From positions 1-14,081 of the forward strand of contig JACIXM010000217.1 in NCBI GenBank assembly GCA_014360395.1: 14,081 nt of DNA. Reading direction: 5' to 3'. Numbering within the stretch: the first letter of the stretch is position 1; each line of letters starts with the position of its first letter. Below the pieces are notes generated by a model. That model did no database searches, was not told the origin of the DNA, and saw only the letters and a program-made list of their open reading frames with translations. This stretch comes from Actinotalea sp. (GTDB lineage: Bacteria > Actinomycetota > Actinomycetes > Actinomycetales > Cellulomonadaceae). This document shows positions 7,139 through 14,081 of this stretch, piece by piece. A program made the position numbers and the translations under genes.

Positions 7139-8113
7139 ATGCCGCACCCGGAGACCGTCGCCTCCCTGACCGCCGACGACGCCGCCGCCGTCCGCTCCCT
7201 CGCCTCCGCCGCGCGCGAGCACGACGGGATCGAGGCGCTCGGGGAGCAGACCCTGCTGTGGCTGACGGACGCGCGCGCGCGGGTCACCCACCTCGTCGCG
7301 CGCGAGGACGAGGACGCCGCGGGGGCGACCGGCGGCGCCGTCGTCGGCTACACGCAGGTGGACCTGGGCGGCCCGACGGCGGCGCCGGCGTCGGCCGAGG
7401 TCGTCGTCGCGCCGGGGCACCGCTGCCAGGGGGTCGGGCGGGCCCTCCTGGACGCCGCGACGGCCGCCGCCCGGGACGCGGGCCGACCGGGCGTCGTCGT
7501 CTGGGCGCACGGGGACCTGCCCGGCGCGCAGGCGCTCGCCGCGGCCGCGGGGCTGCGGGTCACGCGCGAGCTGTGGCAGATGGCCCGCCCGCTGTCCCCC
7601 GCCGACGCGGCCGGTGACCCGCCGGCCCCGCCGGACGGGGTCGCGGTCCGGCCCTTCGTCGTCGGGCGGGACGAGGACGCCTGGGTGGAGGTCAACGCGC
7701 GGGCGTTCGCGAGCCACCCGGAGCAGGGCCGCCTGACCCGGGCCGACGTCGAGGCCCGCGAGCGCGAGCCGTGGTTCGACCCGGCGGACCTGCTGCTGGC
7801 CGAGCGGGACGGACGGCTCGTGGCGTCGGTGTGGATGAAGGTCGAGCCCGGCGCGGATGCCGGGGAGCTGTACGCGCTGGCCGTCGACCCCGTGGAGCAG
7901 GGCACGGGCCTGGGACGCTTCCTCACCGGGGCCGTCGTGCGGCACCTGGCCGGGAAGGGCCTGGCCCGGGCGGAGCTGTACGTCGAGGGCGACAACGAGC
8001 CGGCGATCCGGACGTACGTGCGGGCCGGCTTCGAGCGCTCGCGGGTCGACGTGCAGTACGGCGCGTCGGTGTCGGCGGAGGGCGCCGGCGGGCCCGCCGG
8101 CGCCGCCGGGTGA
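7139..8113 (+). CDS. mshD: Mycothiol synthase (mycothiol acetyltransferase)
   Basis: Catalyses the last step of mycothiol synthesis: acetylation of the cysteine amine of Cys-GlcN-Ins by acetyl-CoA. Mycothiol is the main low-molecular-weight thiol of actinomycetes. The 324-aa length and two tandem GNAT domains fit MshD (about 300-320 aa). The N-terminal domain has [17 protein letters not shown] (88-104). The C-terminal domain, which is the active one in characterised MshD, has [19 protein letters not shown] (244-262) and [18 protein letters not shown] (281-298). GELWQMAR-like sequence (RELWQMAR, 143-150) at the inter-domain boundary and [12 protein letters not shown] (211-222) are typical of the family. 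The last 15 residues are Gly/Ala-rich. ATG 7139 is chosen because homology begins there and G-rich sequence lies 8 nt upstream. ppk follows after 34 bp, probably in the same operon. Confidence 0.9.
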   Translation: MPHPETVASLTADDAAAVRSLASAAREHDGIEALGEQTLLWLTDARARVTHLVAREDEDAAGATGGAVVGYTQVDLGGPTAAPASAEVVVAPGHRCQGVGRALLDAATAAARDAGRPGVVVWAHGDLPGAQALAAAAGLRVTRELWQMARPLSPADAAGDPPAPPDGVAVRPFVVGRDEDAWVEVNARAFASHPEQGRLTRADVEAREREPWFDPADLLLAERDGRLVASVWMKVEPGADAGELYALAVDPVEQGTGLGRFLTGAVVRHLAGKGLARAELYVEGDNEPAIRTYVRAGFERSRVDVQYGASVSAEGAGGPAGAAG

Positions 8114-8147
8114 CCCGGGCTGCCGCACATCGTCCAGGGATGCCACG

Positions 8148-10370
8148 ATGGTCGGCATGACCGCTCACCCCGAGGCCTCGGCCACGGAGATCCTCGCGAC
8201 CCCGGCGCCGCGGCCTGACTCCCCCGACGACGGCGACCACGAGACGCCGGCCCTGCCGGAGGACCGCTTCGCGGACCGGGAGCTGTCCTGGCTCGCGTTC
8301 AACGAGCGCGTCCTGGAGCTGGCAGAGGACGCCTCGCTGCCGCTGCTCGAGCGCGCCCGGTACCTGGCGATCTTCGCGTCCAACCTCGACGAGTTCTTCA
8401 TGGTCCGGGTGGCCGGTCTCAAGCGGCGCATCGCGACGGGCATGGCGGTCACGGCCGCGTCCGGCCTGAGCCCGCGGCAGGTGCTCGACGGCATCGCGGG
8501 CCGCTCGCAGGAGCTCATGGTCCGTCACGCCCGGCTCTTCCTCGACGACGTCCGCCCGGCGCTGGCCTCCGAGGGCATCACGATCGTCCACTGGGAGGAC
8601 CTCGGCCAGGATGAGCAGGACCGGCTGCACAAGTTCTTCCGCAAGCAGATCTTCCCGGTGCTGACCCCGCTGGCGGTCGACCCGGCGCACCCGTTCCCGT
8701 ACATCTCGGGGCTGTCGCTCAACCTCGCCGTCGTCGTCGGGAACCCGGCCACGGGCAAGGAGCACTTCGCCCGGGTCAAGGTGCCGCCGCTGCTGCCGCG
8801 GTTCATCGCCGTTGACGCCCTGGGCCGCCCCAGCGCGCCGGGCACTCAGGCGGCGGACCCGGAGCGCGGGCCGACGTCGTTCGTGCCGCTGGAGGACATC
8901 ATCGCCGTGCACCTCGGCGCCCTCTTCCCTGGGATGGAGGTGCGCGAGCACCACACCTTCCGCGTCACGCGCAACGAGGACGTGGAGGTCGAGGAGGACG
9001 ACGCCGAGAACATCCTCCAGGCGATGGAGAAGGAGCTGCTGCGGCGGCGCTTCGGCCCGCCGGTCCGCCTGGAGGTCGCCGAGGACATCGCGCCGCGCGT
9101 GCGCGAGCTGCTCGTGCGCGAGCTGGGCGTCGAGGAGTCCGAGGTCTACGCCCTGCCGGCGCCCCTGGACCTGACGGGCCTGAACCTCATCGCCGACCTG
9201 GACCGCCCAGACCTGCGGTTCCGCCGGTTCGTCGGCGGCACGCACCGCCACCTGGCCGAGGTGGAGTCCGCCAAGCCCACCGACGTGTTCGCGGCGATCC
9301 GCCGGCGCGACATCCTCCTGCACCACCCGTACGACTCGTTCGCGACCTCCGTGCAGACGTTCCTGGCGCAGGCCGCCGCCGACCCCCACGTGCTGGCGAT
9401 CAAGCAGACGCTGTACCGGACGTCGGGCGACTCCCCGATCGTCGACTCCCTCATCGACGCCGCCGAGGCCGGCAAGCAGGTCCTGGCGCTGGTGGAGATC
9501 AAGGCGCGCTTCGACGAGCAGAACAACATCTCCTGGGCGCGCAAGCTCGAGCAGGCGGGCGTGCACGTCGTCTACGGCATCGTCGGGCTGAAGACCCACT
9601 GCAAGCTGTCGCTCGTGGTCCGGCAGGAGGCGGACGGACTGCGGCGGTACTGCCACGTCGGGACCGGCAACTACAACCCGAAGACGGCGCGGCTGTACGA
9701 GGACCTCGGGCTGCTGACCTGCGACCCGGAGGTCGGGCAGGACCTCACGCGCCTGTTCAACCAGCTGTCCGGCTACGCACCGAAGTCGCGGTTCCAGCGG
9801 CTGCTCGTCGCGCCGCGCACCGTCCGGTCCGGGCTGATCGAGCGGATCGAGCGGGAGCGCGAGAACCACCTCGCGGGCCGGCCCGCGTGGATCCGGTTCA
9901 AGGTCAACGCGGTCGTCGACGAGGAGACGATCGACGCCCTGTACCGCGCCTCGCAGGCCGGGGTGCCGGTCGACCTGGTGGTCCGCGGGATCTGCGCGGT
10001 GCGGCCGGGCATCCCCGGGCTGTCCGAGACGATCCGGGTCCGGTCGATCCTCGGCAGGTTCCTCGAGCACGGCCGGATCTTCGCGTTCGCGAACGGCGGC
10101 GAGCCGCAGATCTTCATCGGCTCGGCCGACCTCATGCACCGCAACCTCGACCGCCGGGTCGAGGCGCTCGTGCGGCTCGGCGACCCTGCGCACGTCGAGG
10201 AGCTGCTGGAGCTGCTGGACCTGTCGATGGACGACGCCACCGCGACGTGGCACCTCGCCGCCGACGACCAGTGGACGCGGCACAGCCACGGCGAGGACGG
10301 TGAACCGCTGCGGGACGTGCAGGAGCTGCTCATCGCGCGGCGTCGTCGTCGGCCGGCCGGCGCCCGGTGA
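8148..10370 (+). CDS. ppk1: Polyphosphate kinase 1
   Basis: Reversibly transfers the ATP gamma-phosphate to inorganic polyphosphate. PolyP serves as a phosphate and energy store and in stress responses. The 740-aa product has the full PPK1 layout: N-terminal domain beginning [18 protein letters not shown] and containing [14 protein letters not shown], a head domain, and two PLD-like catalytic domains. The two key histidines are His484 ([12 protein letters not shown]) and His641 ([14 protein letters not shown]). Their spacing of 157 residues equals that of His435 and His592 in the E. coli enzyme, and Arg424 (KQTLYR) and Arg454 ([10 protein letters not shown]) fall exactly where E. coli Arg375 and Arg405 would. 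ATG 8148 has AGGGA 7 nt upstream, while the second ATG at 8157 lacks an RBS. It lies 34 bp after mshD and 69 bp before mutT1-like; the ppk-mutT1 neighbourhood is also known in Mycobacterium tuberculosis, though there the genes are divergently annotated. Confidence 0.96.
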   Translation: MVGMTAHPEASATEILATPAPRPDSPDDGDHETPALPEDRFADRELSWLAFNERVLELAEDASLPLLERARYLAIFASNLDEFFMVRVAGLKRRIATGMAVTAASGLSPRQVLDGIAGRSQELMVRHARLFLDDVRPALASEGITIVHWEDLGQDEQDRLHKFFRKQIFPVLTPLAVDPAHPFPYISGLSLNLAVVVGNPATGKEHFARVKVPPLLPRFIAVDALGRPSAPGTQAADPERGPTSFVPLEDIIAVHLGALFPGMEVREHHTFRVTRNEDVEVEEDDAENILQAMEKELLRRRFGPPVRLEVAEDIAPRVRELLVRELGVEESEVYALPAPLDLTGLNLIADLDRPDLRFRRFVGGTHRHLAEVESAKPTDVFAAIRRRDILLHHPYDSFATSVQTFLAQAAADPHVLAIKQTLYRTSGDSPIVDSLIDAAEAGKQVLALVEIKARFDEQNNISWARKLEQAGVHVVYGIVGLKTHCKLSLVVRQEADGLRRYCHVGTGNYNPKTARLYEDLGLLTCDPEVGQDLTRLFNQLSGYAPKSRFQRLLVAPRTVRSGLIERIERERENHLAGRPAWIRFKVNAVVDEETIDALYRASQAGVPVDLVVRGICAVRPGIPGLSETIRVRSILGRFLEHGRIFAFANGGEPQIFIGSADLMHRNLDRRVEALVRLGDPAHVEELLELLDLSMDDATATWHLAADDQWTRHSHGEDGEPLRDVQELLIARRRRRPAGAR

Positions 10371-10439
10371 CCCGGGCGACGGGGCGAGCGGTGGGGTGCG
10401 CGGGGTGATGCGCCAGATCCGGCGCCGGGTGAGGGTGCG

Positions 10440-11426
10440 GTGAGCGAGCAGGCGAACGGGCGCGCCGTGGTCGAGGCCGCGGGCGCGTTGGTGTGGCGGG
10501 AGCGCGAGGGGCGCCTGGAGCTGCCCGTCGTGCACCGCCCGCGCTACAAGGACTGGTCCTGGCCCAAGGGCAAGCTCGACCCCGGGGAGCTGCTGCCGAC
10601 GGCTGCCGTGCGGGAGGTCGCCGAGGAGATCGGTGAGCACGTCGTGCTGGGGGTGCCCCTGCCGTCGCTGCGCTACACGACCTCCGAGGGCCGGACGAAG
10701 CGGGTGCACTACTGGGCGGCGCGCTGCGCGACCGACGACGACGCCGCCGCGGTCGCCGTGCGTCCTCCCGTCGCCCGGGCACCGCTGGAGGAGATCGACG
10801 ACGTCGTGTGGGTCAGCGCCACCACCGCCGGGGAGCTGCTGACGCGGCGGGCGGACCGGGCGCCGCTCGAGGCGTTGCTGCACCTGTGGGAGCGCGGCCG
10901 GCTGGCCACCAGCGCCGTCGTCGTCGCGCGGCACGGACGCGCCCAGCGTCGGTCGGCCTGGAAGGGCGGCGAGGAGACGCGGCCGCTCACGGGTCAGGGG
11001 CGGGCGCAGGCCAAGGCGCTCGTGCCGGTGCTGGCGGCGTACGGGGTCGGCGAGATCGTCACCAGCCCCTGGGAGCGGTGCCTGCGGACCGTGGTGCCGT
11101 ACGCGGAGCGGACCGGGCTGCCGGTGCGGACCGTCGACGCGCTGACCGAGGCGGCGTTCAAGGAGGACCCGGGCAAGTCGGCGAAGGTCGTGGACGAGCT
11201 GCTGCAGGAGCCGCGGAACGTGGTCCTGTCCACCCACCGCCCGGTGCTGCGGTCCGTCATGGATGCGGTCGGGGAGTGCACCCGACGCTGGACGATCGGC
11301 ACGCTGCCCGAGAAGGACCCGTGGTTACGCACCGGCGAGGCCCTCGTCGCGCACGTGACGGGATCCGGGACGGCGGCGCGCGTCGTCGCGGTGGAGCGGC
11401 ACCGCGGCGCCGCGAACGGGGAGTAG
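10440..11426 (+). CDS. MutT1-like Nudix hydrolase fused to histidine phosphatase domain
   Basis: A two-domain protein of 328 aa, like mycobacterial MutT1, which hydrolyses 8-oxo-(d)GTP and diadenosine polyphosphates and so cleans the nucleotide pool. The Nudix domain (about 8-145) has an intact Nudix box: Gly44, Glu50, Arg58-Glu59, Glu62-Glu63, Gly65 (WPKGKLDPGE then REVAEEIG). The C-terminal domain (about 157-320) is a histidine phosphatase (phosphoglycerate-mutase-like) with the RHG motif at 164-166 (His165 as phospho-acceptor), TSPWERCLRT (208-217), Glu237 and a second catalytic His266 in LSTHRPVL. All expected catalytic residues are present, so both domains look active. GTG 10440 follows GAGGG with 4-nt spacing, and upstream ATG/GTG codons are out of frame. 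It is probably the last gene of an mshD-ppk1-mutT1 unit and is convergent with the GNAT gene 11 bp away. The mutT1 name is inferred from architecture and synteny. Confidence 0.9.
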   Translation: MSEQANGRAVVEAAGALVWREREGRLELPVVHRPRYKDWSWPKGKLDPGELLPTAAVREVAEEIGEHVVLGVPLPSLRYTTSEGRTKRVHYWAARCATDDDAAAVAVRPPVARAPLEEIDDVVWVSATTAGELLTRRADRAPLEALLHLWERGRLATSAVVVARHGRAQRRSAWKGGEETRPLTGQGRAQAKALVPVLAAYGVGEIVTSPWERCLRTVVPYAERTGLPVRTVDALTEAAFKEDPGKSAKVVDELLQEPRNVVLSTHRPVLRSVMDAVGECTRRWTIGTLPEKDPWLRTGEALVAHVTGSGTAARVVAVERHRGAANGE

Positions 11427-11431
11427 GAGCG

Positions 11432-11448
11432 CGGCCCTCAGGGGGCCG
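11432..11448. terminator. Possible hairpin terminator at convergent gene ends
   Basis: CGGCCC (11432-11437) and GGGCCG (11443-11448) form a 6-bp stem with a 5-nt loop. The hairpin begins 6 bp after the mutT1-like stop and contains the stop codon of the convergent GNAT gene in its loop. It could serve both genes, which have only 11 bp between them. There is no U-tract. Confidence 0.35.
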
Positions 11449-11917
11449 GTCGGAAACCCAGGGTGGCGTAGAGCGCGTGCGCCTCGGTCGCCGAGTCGTC
11501 GACGCGCAGGGCGACGGTTGCGGGCACCGCTGCGAGGACCGCCTGCACGAGCGCGCGTCCTGTGCCCCGCCGTCGGCTCGTCGGCAGGACGAAGAGGTCG
11601 ATGACGAACGGGCCGCGCGGCACGTCGGGCCACGGAGCGTCCGCGACGGTGAGGATCGCGCCGATGACGTCGTCGTCGGACCGGGCGAGCAGGGAGCCTT
11701 CGGTCAGCCAGCGCCCGTACTTGCCGCCCCAAGCGGCCTGGACGTCGTCGGTCGCCTCCGTCATCGACATCCGGTGCGGGGTGTGCAGGTAGGTGAGCCA
11801 GTAGGCGCGGGCCACGTCGGTCAGGCCCTGTCGGCGGACCGTGTCGAGGGCGACGCCGGCGGGCGGGCGCAGCGCCGCGGGTGGGACGGAGGTGGAGACC
11901 AGCAGGTGGTTCGCCAT
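11438..11917 (-). CDS. GNAT family N-acetyltransferase
   Basis: A 159-aa single-domain GNAT acetyltransferase using acetyl-CoA; the acceptor is unknown. Motif A is clear: FVIDLFVLPTSRRRGTGRAL (104-122... core IDLFVLP then RRRGTGRA, 115-122), the acetyl-CoA pyrophosphate-binding loop. Motif B-like DDSATEAHALYATLGF (140-155) closes the domain. Residues 32-75 (YWLTYLHTPHRM, AAWGGKYGRWL) form the acceptor-side region and recall uncharacterised actinobacterial GNATs. The start is ATG 11917, because TACGGT lies exactly 7 nt upstream and there is no Shine-Dalgarno, which suits a leaderless mRNA. GTG 11926 would add three residues. It is convergent with mutT1-like and divergent from the long gap before the HNH gene, and does not appear to be in an operon. 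Confidence 0.83.
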   Translation of the reverse strand: MANHLLVSTSVPPAALRPPAGVALDTVRRQGLTDVARAYWLTYLHTPHRMSMTEATDDVQAAWGGKYGRWLTEGSLLARSDDDVIGAILTVADAPWPDVPRGPFVIDLFVLPTSRRRGTGRALVQAVLAAVPATVALRVDDSATEAHALYATLGFRPAP

Positions 11918-11930
11918 GCCGGGCACCGTA
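11918..11930 (-). promoter_or_regulatory. Candidate leaderless promoter of the GNAT gene
   Basis: On the minus strand TACGGT (11930-11925) matches the TAnnnT -10 pattern, and 7 nt later comes ATG 11917, so transcription would begin at the A of the start codon. No recognisable -35 hexamer is seen. The same TAnnnT-N7-ATG geometry occurs at the HNH gene. Confidence 0.4.
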
Positions 11931-12343
11931 GAGGCTCACCGGGCACGGGTCCGAGGCATTTCTTGCGCTGCGCCCGGCCGTCCGTCCCCCGACGAGCGGA
12001 GGGCTGACCGTGCTCCACCGACGGGAAGGACCCGACGCGCGCCTCATCACGCGATCGGGGAATTGGGGCGCCGGACCGGGAGCGCCTGTCGGCGCGAAGG
12101 CCGCTCGTAGCGGCATTGTGTGGAGCCCGGGGCTACCGCGGCCCGACGCCTCGTCCACTGTACGCGGCCCGCGCCGGAGGCACAGCCGGGGGCGCGGTGA
12201 CCCTTCTCATGCCGGTGGAGGGAATGTGTGCACAGCCCCCGGACGTGCACCGGGCCGCTTCCCGACGGCGCGGGTCCCGTGAGCGAGCCACGCCTGCCGA
12301 GGCCTGTCGGAGCCGCTCGAGGAGCCGTGTCAGACCGCTGAGG
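11931..12343. other. Non-coding gap of about 410 bp with small hairpins
   Basis: No credible gene is visible: short open frames here have Arg/Pro/Gly-rich, low-complexity translations and no RBS. Two adjacent perfect hairpins occur at 12082-12095 (GCGCC / GGCGC, 4-nt loop) and 12100-12114 (GCCGCT / AGCGGC, 3-nt loop). A spaced inverted repeat CCGGGGGC / GCCCCCGG lies at 12186-12193 and 12235-12242, each arm preceded by or part of a CACAGCC direct repeat (12181 and 12231). TGTGCACA, a palindrome, is at 12227-12234. The stretch holds the upstream regions of the divergent GNAT and HNH genes. I see no tRNA cloverleaf. Confidence 0.5.
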
Positions 12344-12356
12344 TAGGCTCGAACAC
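12344..12356 (+). promoter_or_regulatory. Candidate leaderless promoter of the HNH gene
   Basis: TAGGCT (12344-12349) fits the TAnnnT -10 pattern and ends 7 nt before ATG 12357, so transcription would start at the initiation codon. There is no Shine-Dalgarno at a working distance (GAGG at 12340-12343 is 13 nt away), which fits a leaderless mRNA. Its last base is shared with the LexA box. No strong -35 is seen. Confidence 0.5.
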
Positions 12357-12364
12357 ATGTTCGA
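12349..12364. promoter_or_regulatory. LexA-binding site (actinobacterial SOS box) overlapping the start codon
   Basis: TCGAACACATGTTCGA has perfect half-sites TCGAAC and GTTCGA with a 4-bp spacer, which is the consensus SOS box of mycobacteria and related actinomycetes. The ATG at 12357-12359 is inside it, and the right half-site encodes the first residues Met-Phe-Asp. LexA bound here would cover the probable transcription start and block expression until DNA damage triggers LexA self-cleavage. Confidence 0.88.
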
Positions 12365-14045
12365 TATCAGGGGTGGCGCGGGGCGGGCGGGCGCGGGCAG
12401 CGCCAGCGGCGTCCCGACCTGCGCCTGCTCCTGCGGCGACGAGCACCCAGCGGTCCCGTTGAAGGCCGTCCCGACGGTCGCGGAGGTCGCGGCGCGCGCG
12501 GCCGAGGTCGCGCAGCAGCGCGAGGAGCGGTTGCTCACCGCTCGTCCGCCTCTGGAGTGGGAGCTGCGGCACCCGGTCGCCGCGCGCCTCGAGAAAGCGC
12601 GCCCGTCCCCGGATCTGGCTCGCGACCTCGCCGGGCTCGTGGCCGCAGATGTCGACGACCCCGGGCTGGTGGAGATGACCGCCGCCTGGGAACGGGTGCT
12701 GTCGTGGGCGTCGGCGGCCCAGTCCGAGGTGGTGGCAGAGATGCTGCGTCGGGCGAACGGACCCCGGGAGGAAGGGTTCGTCGCCGACGAGATCGCGGCC
12801 GCGACGGGTGTGACGCCTCGCGCCGGTCGGAACGTGGTCGAGCGGGCCGCGGCGTTGATGCGCGCCCCCGAGGTCCACGACGCCCTCGCCGACGGCACGC
12901 TCACCACACGCAAGGCGGACACGCTGTGCCGGTCCACCGCGCACCTGCCCCGAGGGCAGGCCACCGTCGTCCACCGCGCCGTGCTCGCCCACGGTTCGCG
13001 ACTGACGGCGCCGCAGATCCGCGCGACCGCCCGCCGCGTGGAGCTCGAGCTCGACCCGACGGCCGCGGACCGCCGCCACGAGGCAGCGCGCCGGACGCGG
13101 TCCGTCTGGATGGAGCCCGCCGAGGACTGCATGGCCTACGTCCACGCCTACCTCCCGGCGCCGGACGCGATGCGGGTGATGACGGCGGTGGACGCCGTCG
13201 CGGCGAGTGCCGGCCGGGACGACGAGCGCGGGATCGACGCGCGACGCGCCGACGCCCTGGTCGACGTGCTCAGCCGGGTGCTCGACCGAGGGGTGGGACC
13301 GGACGGGGTCGACCTTCCCGTCACGAAGCGGCGACGGCCGCATCTCACCGTGACGCTCAATCTCTCCACCCTGCTGGGGTTCCGCGACGACCCGGCGGTG
13401 CTCGCGGGCTACGGGCCGATCGGCGCGGAGATGGCGCGCGAGATCGCCGCCCAGGGCGCCTGGACCTTCACGCTGGTCCACCCGCGGACGGGCGAGGTCC
13501 TCGAGCGGTCGTCGAAGGGCTACCGCCCCTCGCCGCGCGTCCTGGCGGCCGTCGTCGACCGTGCGCCGACATGCACCTTTCCCGGCTGCGGCGTCGCGGC
13601 GTCGTGGTGCGACATCGACCACATCACGCCGTTCGACCGTAGCCGACCCGCACAGGACCAGACCCGCACGGACGGCCTGCAACCGTTGTGCCGGCACCAC
13701 CACGTCATGAAGACCCATGGCCGGTGGACGCCGCAGCGCGACCCCGAGACCGGTGTCACGACATGGCGCTCGCGGACGGGTCAGGTCTACACGCGCGACC
13801 CGGTGCCGGCGCCCTTCGAGCCCGGCCCACCGGGTCTCGACTCGACGAGCCCGGACCCCACGCACCACGGACCGGCGAGCGACCCGGGCCCCGCGGACCA
13901 CCGAGCACCGGACGACCCAGGCGCCATCCGCCCACCACCGAACGACCCGGAGTCCCCCGGCGAACGGCGCCGGTCGCGAGCACGGGCCGACCGCGAGGGC
14001 TCCGGAGCTCGGGAGGTGGCGACCGACGGCGATCCCCCTTTCTGA
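12357..14045 (+). CDS. DUF222 domain / HNH endonuclease-type protein (13E12 repeat family)
   Basis: A 562-aa protein of the DUF222-HNH family, common and often multi-copy in actinomycetes; its biological role is not established. The N-terminus carries a CxCxC cluster (Cys22, Cys24, Cys26). Residues about 100-380 form the mostly helical DUF222 region. The HNH module is intact: Cys406 and Cys411 (CTFPGC), DIDHITP (419-425) with catalytic-type His422, then Cys445 and HHH (447-449) in LCRHHHVMKTH, giving a likely zinc site plus a nuclease centre. Residues from about 483 to the end are a Pro/Asp/Arg-rich, probably disordered tail. Third-codon GC is high throughout, so there is no sign of recent transfer. 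ATG 12357 is fixed by the family's typical MF(D/E) start and by the LexA box, which implies induction in the SOS response. DNA cleavage is inferred from the HNH motif only. Confidence 0.93.
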   Translation: MFDIRGGAGRAGAGSASGVPTCACSCGDEHPAVPLKAVPTVAEVAARAAEVAQQREERLLTARPPLEWELRHPVAARLEKARPSPDLARDLAGLVAADVDDPGLVEMTAAWERVLSWASAAQSEVVAEMLRRANGPREEGFVADEIAAATGVTPRAGRNVVERAAALMRAPEVHDALADGTLTTRKADTLCRSTAHLPRGQATVVHRAVLAHGSRLTAPQIRATARRVELELDPTAADRRHEAARRTRSVWMEPAEDCMAYVHAYLPAPDAMRVMTAVDAVAASAGRDDERGIDARRADALVDVLSRVLDRGVGPDGVDLPVTKRRRPHLTVTLNLSTLLGFRDDPAVLAGYGPIGAEMAREIAAQGAWTFTLVHPRTGEVLERSSKGYRPSPRVLAAVVDRAPTCTFPGCGVAASWCDIDHITPFDRSRPAQDQTRTDGLQPLCRHHHVMKTHGRWTPQRDPETGVTTWRSRTGQVYTRDPVPAPFEPGPPGLDSTSPDPTHHGPASDPGPADHRAPDDPGAIRPPPNDPESPGERRRSRARADREGSGAREVATDGDPPF

Positions 14046-14081
14046 CCCGCGCACCGGTCGAGCGCCACGCCTTCGCGAACC

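Noticed and set aside
7923..11237. Very long minus-strand open frame (over 1,100 codons) opposite ppk1 and mutT1-like
   Set aside because: It is a by-product of strong GC3 bias on the opposite strand. The translation is low-complexity, Arg/Asp/Val-rich and matches no domain, while the plus strand carries intact catalytic motifs.
12010..12346. Short plus-strand open frames in the gap before the HNH gene
   Set aside because: No RBS, low-complexity composition and no homology I recognise. Treated as non-coding.
12047..14054. Minus-strand open frames opposite the HNH gene
   Set aside because: Shadows of the DUF222-HNH coding sequence. The plus strand has an intact HNH motif and the SOS box at its start.
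1..14081. CRISPR array, tRNA/rRNA genes, insertion sequence ends, phage or defence island
   Set aside because: I saw no regularly spaced repeats, cloverleaf, transposase or phage genes. The one nuclease-like gene is a common DUF222-HNH family member, so a new defence system is not supported here.

Overview
The window reads as chromosomal DNA from a very high-GC actinomycete. Codon third positions are almost all G or C. A mycothiol biosynthesis gene (mshD), a MutT1-type Nudix/phosphatase fusion next to polyphosphate kinase, and a DUF222-HNH (13E12-type) gene under an actinobacterial LexA box all point to Actinomycetota. A Cellulomonadaceae-like or related micrococcal lineage is my guess and is not proven by the sequence.

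Layout from left to right. (1) 1-344, minus: the N-terminal part of an unidentified multi-pass membrane protein running off the left edge. (2) 396-1844, plus: ACT-domain NAD-type malic enzyme, divergent from (1). (3) 1920-4696, minus: a three-gene block transcribed right to left, made of an OFA-family (oxalate/formate antiporter-like) MFS transporter, a 57-residue single-helix MFS 'small subunit' one base after it, and a class III Old Yellow Enzyme. (4) 4697-4994: a 298-bp divergent control region with two perfect 8-bp inverted repeats. (5) 4995-7031, plus: acetyl-CoA synthetase. (6) 7139-11426, plus: mshD, ppk1 and mutT1-like, closely spaced. (7) 11438-11917, minus: a small GNAT acetyltransferase convergent with mutT1. 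(8) About 11931-12343: a non-coding stretch of about 410 bp with small hairpins. (9) 12357-14045, plus: DUF222/HNH endonuclease-type protein whose start codon lies inside a canonical LexA (SOS) box.

How the genes fit together. The left half is carbon metabolism around acetyl-CoA and pyruvate: malic enzyme, a probable organic-acid transporter and Acs. The transporter and acs share a divergent promoter region, so joint control is plausible. The centre is stress and redox housekeeping: mycothiol synthesis, polyphosphate synthesis and nucleotide-pool sanitation. The right end is a DNA-damage-controlled DUF222-HNH gene, probably read from a leaderless mRNA. I found no tRNA, rRNA, CRISPR, insertion sequence or phage genes. 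Most of the window is ordinary core genome. The signals most worth a second look are the LexA box overlapping the HNH start codon, the transporter with its small subunit, and the inverted repeats between the transporter and acs.
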